Below, piece by piece: positions 12,396 through 17,180 of a stretch of 17,180 nucleotides of DNA. Source of the stretch: Deltaproteobacteria bacterium (GTDB taxonomy: Bacteria; Myxococcota_A; UBA9160; PR03); the NCBI GenBank assembly GCA_018262315.1, contig JAGSPS010000019.1, positions 1 through 17,180 on the forward strand, read 5' to 3'. The notes below the pieces were generated by a model. It ran no database searches, was not told the origin of the DNA, and worked only from the letters and a program-made list of their open reading frames with translations. A program made the translations under genes and the position numbers. Within the stretch, counting starts at the first letter, position 1, and the number at the start of each line of letters is the position of its first letter.

Positions 12396-14030
12396 TCAGC
12401 GGGTGGGCCCTTCGCCAACATCGTACACGACGCGACCGCCGGTGACGGTGCGCAGCACGCGAATCTCGCGGATGCGCGTCGGCTCGACGGCGAGCGGGTT
12501 GGCCGAGAGCACGACCAGGTCGGCGCGCTTACCGGCCGCGAGCGTTCCCTTCTCCGCTTCCTCGAAGTGGAGCCGTGCCGCGTCGCGGGTGAAGAGCCGG
12601 ACGGCTTCGGCGGGAGTCAGCGACTGCTGCGGCTCGAAGCCCTCGCGCGTCACGCAACACTGGATCGCGTGCAGCACGTCCAGCGATTCGACCGGGGCGT
12701 CCGAGGCGCCGCCGACCAGTACACCGCCATCGAGCAGCGCGCGCAGCGGGTAGACGTTGCGCGCCCGTGCCGCGCCGAGTCTACGGTGCAGCCATTCCTT
12801 CTCCGAGTGGATGAAGAGCGGCTGCGTCGAGACGCAGAGCCCGAGGCGCGCGAGGCGTGCGATCTGCTCGGGCGCCACGATCGAGGCGTGTTCGATGCGG
12901 TGGCGGTGATCGCGCCGCGGCGACTCGCTCAGCAGGCGCTCGTAGAGGTCGATGCAGCGCTCGACGGCGCGGTCGCCGATCGCATGCACGCAGATCTGGA
13001 ACGCGGCGGCATGCGCCGCGCGCATGCGCGCGAGGATCTCGTCCTCGTCGAGGGTCAGGAAGCCGCGCTCGCCGGGGCGGTCGCTGAACGGCTCGTGCAT
13101 GCATGCCGTGCAACTGCCGAAGGTGCCGTCGGAAAAGATCTTGAAGCCGCCGACGCGGCGTCCGGCGGCGGGATCCTGGAGCGGCGTCGCGCGCAGCGCG
13201 ACCGCCGCGTCGACGCTGCGCCCGACCAGGATCGCGTAGGTCGAGAACGGCACCTCGTCGAGCAGGACTTGCAGCGCAATCGCCTCGAGACTGCCCGCGG
13301 CGCCGGCGGGTCCCTCCGCGTCGGTCTGGAGCACGACGCCCGCCGATGTTATGCCGCACTCCGGGAGCCGCGCGAAGGTCGTGCGCGCACCCTCACGCAG
13401 CCGTTCGAGCGAGGGCGACGGCGCCGCCCCGAGCAGGCGTTGCGCGGCGGCCTCGAAGCAGGGGCCGAGCGGGCTGCCGTCGGCGGCGCGCTCGATGCGG
13501 CCGGCGGGGGGGTCGGCTGTACCCGCGTCGATGCCCGCCGCCGCGAGCGCGAGCGAGTTGCCCGCGGCGCTGTGCCCGTCGTGCTCGACCACCAGCGTCG
13601 GGCGATCGGCGCACGCGGCGTCGAGTTCGGCGCGCGTCGGCAGCCGGCGCTCGGCGAGGTCCTCGTCCTGCAGCTGGAGCCCGACCAGCCACTCGCCCGC
13701 GGGCAGGCGCGCCGCGCGGCCGCGCAGCGCGTCCTGCACTTCGGCGATGTTCCGGACCTTCCGCAGATCCGCGTTCAGGTCGAAGTAGACCAGCATGATC
13801 GGATGCAGATGGGTGTCGATGAAACCCGGCAGCAGCGCGCGGCCGGCGAGGTCGACGTGCTCGAACTCCGCCGCGCCAGCCGCATGCAACGCGGCTCGAC
13901 ACGTCGCCGCGTCGCCTACCGCAACGATGCGCTCGCCGACGCTCGCGAGCGCCGCGGCGCGCGGGCCCGCCGCTTCCAGCGTGACGACCTCGCCGCCGCT
14001 GTAGAGCGTCGCGGGAGCGGAGTCGCTCAA
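12396..14030 (-). CDS. YtcJ-like metal-dependent amidohydrolase (amidohydrolase family 3)
   Basis: A 544-residue cytosolic amidohydrolase of full YtcJ length. Metal-site elements are in the expected order: GFIDTHLHP with H74 and H76, FKIFSDGTFGS with Lys297 as the candidate bridging or carboxylated lysine, HAIGDRAV with His349, RIEHASIV with His381, and GGASDAPV with Asp444. The C-terminal strand GTLAAGKRADLVVLSANPL closes the composite barrel. It should hydrolyse an amide, carbamate or cyclic imide-like bond. The start is TTG at 14030, whose bases overlap the TGA of the enolase-superfamily gene (TTGA), with TGGAG about 8 bases upstream. The longer open frame upstream of this lies over the enolase gene and is not coding. 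Coupling to the enolase gene suggests consecutive steps; the substrate is unknown. Confidence 0.9.
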   Translation of the reverse strand: MSDSAPATLYSGGEVVTLEAAGPRAAALASVGERIVAVGDAATCRAALHAAGAAEFEHVDLAGRALLPGFIDTHLHPIMLVYFDLNADLRKVRNIAEVQDALRGRAARLPAGEWLVGLQLQDEDLAERRLPTRAELDAACADRPTLVVEHDGHSAAGNSLALAAAGIDAGTADPPAGRIERAADGSPLGPCFEAAAQRLLGAAPSPSLERLREGARTTFARLPECGITSAGVVLQTDAEGPAGAAGSLEAIALQVLLDEVPFSTYAILVGRSVDAAVALRATPLQDPAAGRRVGGFKIFSDGTFGSCTACMHEPFSDRPGERGFLTLDEDEILARMRAAHAAAFQICVHAIGDRAVERCIDLYERLLSESPRRDHRHRIEHASIVAPEQIARLARLGLCVSTQPLFIHSEKEWLHRRLGAARARNVYPLRALLDGGVLVGGASDAPVESLDVLHAIQCCVTREGFEPQQSLTPAEAVRLFTRDAARLHFEEAEKGTLAAGKRADLVVLSANPLAVEPTRIREIRVLRTVTGGRVVYDVGEGPTR

Positions 14031-15208
14031 CGCGAGCGCTCCAGCACCACGGGCCCGGCGGTCGCGTAGCGATCGAGCGCGTCGACGTCGAGCGTGACGC
14101 CGAGTCCCGCTCGCTCCGGCACGCGCACGAAGCCACCGCTGTAGTCGAGTGGATCCACGATCAGGTCGTCTTCCAGCATCACGTGGCCGAAGAGTTCCAT
14201 CGCGTGACCGAGCACCGATGCGCGCGCCGCGCCGAGCTGCACCTGCGCGGCGGAGGCGATCCCGAGCGGCTGGTTGTGGAGGACGGTGCCGAGCCCCCGC
14301 CGCGACGCGTAGTCGATCGCGCGCAGCGCCTGGGTGATCCCGCCGGGTCGCTCGGTGTTGACGCCGATCACGCCGACGGCGCCCAGCTCGATCAGCGCCG
14401 TCACGTCGGTCAGCGAGAAGCAACCTTCGTGCGCCATCAGCGGCACCGCGACCCGACTCTGTACGCGCGCCATGCCGAGCCAGTCGCCGGCGCGCACGGG
14501 CTGCTCGGCGCAGTCGATGCCGAAGGGTGCGATCGCCTCGATCGCGCGCACCGCTTCGTCCGCGCTGTACGCCTGGTTGTAGTCGACGCGCAGCCGCACT
14601 TCGGGGCCGAGCGCCTCGCGCGCCGCTGCGACCACGCGGCGGTCCGTTTCGATGCCGGTGCCGAGCTTCAGGCGAAACGTCTTCGTCCCGCCCTTCTGGA
14701 AGGCGAGCGCCATCTCGACCATCGACGCGGCGTCGCCGAGCGGAATCAGCGCGGCGAGCGGAAGCGCGTCGGCGCCGCGTCCGCCCATGAACTCGCAGGC
14801 GGCGCGGCCGCAAAGCTGGCCCATCAGGTCGTAGCAGGCCATGTCGAGCAGACCCTTGGCGACTTCGCTGCGCGCGACGTTCGCGTCCATCCGCTCGCGC
14901 AGGCCTTCGACGTCGAAGGGACTCGCCCCGAGCAAATAGCGCGCGAGTCCGTGCTCGACGGCGTCGATGATCTGGGCTGGCGAGACGCCCGTCTCGGGCA
15001 ACCAGACGAAGGCTTCGCCGACGCCGCACGAGCCGTCTTCGGCGCCGAGTCGCGCGATCACGAAATCGCCGCCGGTCCACGGCTCCTCGGCGGCGATCGC
15101 CATGCCGAGGCCGCCCGCCGAGCGCGCCATCGCCTCGCGGACCAGCGCGCGGAACGGCACGTGCAGCGGGAACAACTCGATGCGTTCGATGCGCGGCGTC
15201 TTCCCCAT
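14027..15208 (-). CDS. Enolase-superfamily enzyme, mandelate-racemase-like
   Basis: A 393-residue member of the MR/MLE (enolase) superfamily, which abstracts the alpha-proton of a carboxylate using Mg2+. The capping domain opens IERIELFPLHVPFR. Barrel residues are R179-L-K181 (the KxK position, with Lys181), metal ligands D209 (RVDYNQAY), E235 (CAEQP) and E261 (MAHEG), and HNQPLGIASAAQ with His311, which aligns with the catalytic His of the mandelate racemase and glucarate dehydratase groups. The residue that should be Asp (His partner) or Lys, before GG in VNTERPGGI, is N284. The start is ATG 15208, with GGGGAT about 10 bases upstream; an ATG at 15244, one base after the GST stop, would add 12 residues and cannot be excluded. 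It is translationally coupled to the amidohydrolase. The substrate is unknown. Confidence 0.9.
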   Translation of the reverse strand: MGKTPRIERIELFPLHVPFRALVREAMARSAGGLGMAIAAEEPWTGGDFVIARLGAEDGSCGVGEAFVWLPETGVSPAQIIDAVEHGLARYLLGASPFDVEGLRERMDANVARSEVAKGLLDMACYDLMGQLCGRAACEFMGGRGADALPLAALIPLGDAASMVEMALAFQKGGTKTFRLKLGTGIETDRRVVAAAREALGPEVRLRVDYNQAYSADEAVRAIEAIAPFGIDCAEQPVRAGDWLGMARVQSRVAVPLMAHEGCFSLTDVTALIELGAVGVIGVNTERPGGITQALRAIDYASRRGLGTVLHNQPLGIASAAQVQLGAARASVLGHAMELFGHVMLEDDLIVDPLDYSGGFVRVPERAGLGVTLDVDALDRYATAGPVVLERSR

Positions 15209-15245
15209 CGCCGCCGGATCCCCAGCGTTTCTCGTGGGAGTCATT

Positions 15246-15941
15246 TCAAGCGCGCGGCTGCGTCGCGGCGTCGACGCGCTCCATCCACGCTGCGACACGC
15301 GGGTGCGCCCCGACGATCTGTGCGCCCTCGTCGCTGCCGCGGATGCAGAAGAGCTGCGCGAACACGGCGATGTCGGCGAGCGTGAGCGCGGAGCCGACCA
15401 GCCACTCGCCGTCGCCGACGAGGCCATCGATGGCGCCCACGTGGCGTTCGACGTCGGCGACGAGCATGTCGACCGGCTTGCGGCCGATGCCCTGACTCCG
15501 CACGGTGCGCCGGAAGACGAGCGGCAGCAGGAACGGCGCGACGCGCTGGAACCAGGCGGACTCGTACTTGGTGAGTTGCGGAAGCCAGCGCCGCCGGTTG
15601 TGCGGCAGCGCGAAGCGCAACGTCATCTCGTAGAAGTAGAGGCTCTCGTCGGCCCAGTCCTCGAGCACGTGGACCAGCGCGCGCTCGAGTGGGTGCCTGG
15701 GCATCAGCGGCGGCTCGGGGAAGCGCTCTTCCAGGTAGTACGCGATGTCGGTCGAGTCGGCGACGCGCCGGCCGTCGTCTTCGATCGTGGGCAACTTGCC
15801 GATGCGGTTCACGCGCCGCACGTCCGTGAAGCTGCGGCTGGGCGGAATCTCGTGCACCTGGTAGGGCACGCCCTTCACGTGCAGGATGCGGCGGACCTTG
15901 TCGCAGAACGGCGAGATCTCGAACTGGTGCAGGACGATCAT
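15246..15941 (-). CDS. Glutathione S-transferase family protein
   Basis: A 231-residue protein with an N-terminal thioredoxin-fold GST domain (about 1-75) and a helical C-terminal domain. The candidate catalytic segment is ISPFCDKVRRIL with Ser10 and Cys13. The cis-Pro is in GKLPTIEDDG (P51), and the gamma-glutamyl-binding motif is ADSTDIAYYLEERF (D62, S63). The C-terminal domain has the N-capping motif SALTLADIAVFAQL (184-197). Ser/Cys at the active site suggests a thiol-transferase or isomerase-like GST rather than a Tyr-type enzyme. The ATG at 15941 has GGAGGAACG directly upstream, an excellent ribosome site. It is first in the minus-strand operon and may conjugate or isomerise the compound later handled by the enolase and amidohydrolase enzymes, which is inference. 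Confidence 0.9.
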   Translation of the reverse strand: MIVLHQFEISPFCDKVRRILHVKGVPYQVHEIPPSRSFTDVRRVNRIGKLPTIEDDGRRVADSTDIAYYLEERFPEPPLMPRHPLERALVHVLEDWADESLYFYEMTLRFALPHNRRRWLPQLTKYESAWFQRVAPFLLPLVFRRTVRSQGIGRKPVDMLVADVERHVGAIDGLVGDGEWLVGSALTLADIAVFAQLFCIRGSDEGAQIVGAHPRVAAWMERVDAATQPRA

Positions 15942-16071
15942 CGTTCCTCCGAGCGCCGACCCTAGTACGGCTCCGCCGCCGGCGCGAAATCGCCGCTCGC
16001 CGTGATGAACGAAACGGGCGCTTTGCGAGTGTTCCCTATCATGCGCCCACTCCAGAGACCAGGGGGTTCCC

Positions 16072-17180
16072 TTGACCGACCGCGGATCGGCCGGCGCGCG
16101 GCGCCGCGCAGGCCATCGCCTCGCCAGCGACGTCGTCCCGAGCCACTACGACCTGCACCTCGACGTCGATCCCGAGCGCGGACCCGAGTACCGCGGCGAG
16201 CTGAAGATCGCGGTGGAGCTGCGCACGTCGGTGCGCGCGATCGAGCTGCACGCCGCCGAGCTGCGCATCACCTGTGCGCGCGTCGCGACCGACCAGGGCC
16301 TGCTCGGCGCGCGCGTCGAGATGCGTCCCGAGAGTGAGACGATCGCGATCCGCCTCGCGCGACCGGTAGCTCCCGGCAAGGTCGAGGTACAGCTCTCGTT
16401 CACGGGCAAGCTGCGCGACAACCTGCGCGGCCTCTACGCCGCGAGCGACCAGGGCCAGCGCTACGCGCTCTCGCAGCTCGAGGCCGCCGACGCGCGGCGC
16501 TTCTTCCCGTGCTTCGACGAACCCGCGATGAAGGCGCGCTTCCGGATCGCGGTGACGACGCGCGCGTCGAACGCGGTGCTCTCGAACGCACCCGTCGCCG
16601 ACGAGGTCGCGCTGCCGGAAGGACGCAAGACGGTACACTTCGCAGAGACGCCGCCGCTCTCGACCTACCTCGTCGCGCTCGCGGTCGGCCCTTTCGAGCG
16701 CTCGATCGCAAGCCGCTGCGGACCCACCGAGATCCGCATCTGGCACGTGCCCGGCAAGGGCAAGCTCACTGGCTTCGCGCTCGAAGCGGCACGCGAGTGC
16801 CTGTTGCGCCTAGAGCGCTGGTTCGGGCTGCCCTATCCGTACGCGAAGCTCGATCTCGTCGCCGCGCCCGACTTCGAGGCGGGCGCGATGGAGAATGCCG
16901 GCGCGGTCTTCTTCCGCGAGAACCTGCTGCTGCTCGATCCGGCGGCGGCGACGCTCGCCGAGAAGAAGCGCGCCGCAGAAGTGATCTGTCATGAGCTGGC
17001 GCACATGTGGTACGGCGATCTCGTCACGATGGCGTGGTGGGACGACCTCTGGCTAAACGAGTCGTTCGCCACCTGGATGGCGTTCCAGATCGTCGACGGA
17101 TGGCGTCCCGAGTGGAAGATGTGGCAGGACTTCCAGCACCACCGCGCCGCCGCGCTGCGCCTCGACGCGCTGCGCCACAC
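16072..17180 (+). CDS. M1-family zinc aminopeptidase, N-terminal part (cut by window end)
   Basis: At least 369 codons of a gluzincin aminopeptidase, running off the right edge. The frame starts at TTG 16072 (TTGACCGACCGC), with AGGGGGT about 5 bases upstream; no ATG or GTG in this frame fits better. The N-terminal beta-domain begins VVPSHYDLHLDVDP. ALSQLEAADARRFFPCFDEP is the conserved substrate-domain entry. GAMEN is at 271-275 (exopeptidase motif), and HELAH (307-311) is followed after 18 residues by E330 in WLNESFA, giving the zinc ligands H307, H311 and E330 and catalytic E308. No signal peptide, so a cytosolic peptidase removing N-terminal residues from peptides. It is divergent from the GST gene across 130 bp, which contains a TATCAT that could be its -10 element (16037-16042). 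The C-terminal domain is outside the window. Confidence 0.93.
   Translation, partial: MTDRGSAGARRRAGHRLASDVVPSHYDLHLDVDPERGPEYRGELKIAVELRTSVRAIELHAAELRITCARVATDQGLLGARVEMRPESETIAIRLARPVAPGKVEVQLSFTGKLRDNLRGLYAASDQGQRYALSQLEAADARRFFPCFDEPAMKARFRIAVTTRASNAVLSNAPVADEVALPEGRKTVHFAETPPLSTYLVALAVGPFERSIASRCGPTEIRIWHVPGKGKLTGFALEAARECLLRLERWFGLPYPYAKLDLVAAPDFEAGAMENAGAVFFRENLLLLDPAAATLAEKKRAAEVICHELAHMWYGDLVTMAWWDDLWLNESFATWMAFQIVDGWRPEWKMWQDFQHHRAAALRLDALRH

Noticed and set aside
12396..15080. Single 894-residue amidohydrolase fusion
   Set aside because: The N-terminal 350 residues are an out-of-frame reading of the enolase-superfamily gene; the true protein starts at TTG 14030, coupled to the enolase stop.

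Overview
This is a gene-dense, very GC-rich bacterial segment with extremely strong G/C preference at third codon positions, which is why long spurious frames occur everywhere. The host looks Gram-negative. It has a long-form membrane glycerol-3-phosphate acyltransferase (PlsB), a ZapG/YhcB-like inner-membrane protein and an AhpC-type peroxiredoxin. The mix of acyl-CoA dehydrogenase, glyoxalase-fold, GST, YtcJ-like amidohydrolase and enolase-superfamily genes would fit a metabolically broad high-GC proteobacterium or a delta-proteobacterial relative (Myxococcota, Desulfobacterota or Binatota type). That placement is an impression; there is no rRNA or marker gene here. No tRNA, rRNA, CRISPR array, transposase or phage gene is visible.

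Layout. At 1-273 is the tail of an unrecognised gene (+). At 284-1432 is an acyl-CoA dehydrogenase (-). It is divergent from a glyoxalase/VOC-fold protein at 1586-2440 (+), followed by a doubtful small ORF (2479-2718). The stretch 2719-3157 has no convincing gene but holds two diverged 88-bp copies of one sequence in inverted orientation. At 3158-4044 (-) an AhpC-type peroxiredoxin is translationally coupled (ATGA overlap) to a thioredoxin-fold protein with a CAAC motif. A perfect 14-3-14 palindrome lies over the presumed peroxiredoxin promoter. Divergent from it is a ZapG-like protein (4216-4701, +), whose end overlaps by 8 bp the end of a convergent membrane-anchored alpha/beta hydrolase (4694-6136, -).

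At 6240-11262 (+) PlsB is followed closely by a three-gene ABC importer of the NitT/TauT/thiamine-precursor class: ATPase, permease, then substrate-binding lipoprotein. The importer genes are joined by GTGA overlaps. Converging on it is a probable five-gene operon on the minus strand, read from 15941 down to 11349: GST-family protein, mandelate-racemase-like enolase-superfamily enzyme, YtcJ-like amidohydrolase (TTG start overlapping the preceding stop), GNAT acetyltransferase, and a membrane-anchored split-barrel-like protein. The window ends inside an M1 zinc aminopeptidase (16072-end, +, TTG start).

Working together. The peroxiredoxin and thioredoxin-like pair is most simply a peroxide-detoxification unit under a palindromic operator. 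The GST/enolase/amidohydrolase/GNAT cluster looks like a small catabolic or modification pathway of unknown substrate, and its enolase has an unusual residue at a catalytic position. The importer's ligand cannot be read from the sequence. The most original leads are the enolase/amidohydrolase operon, the operator palindrome, the inverted repeat pair, and the possibility that plsB mRNA is leaderless.
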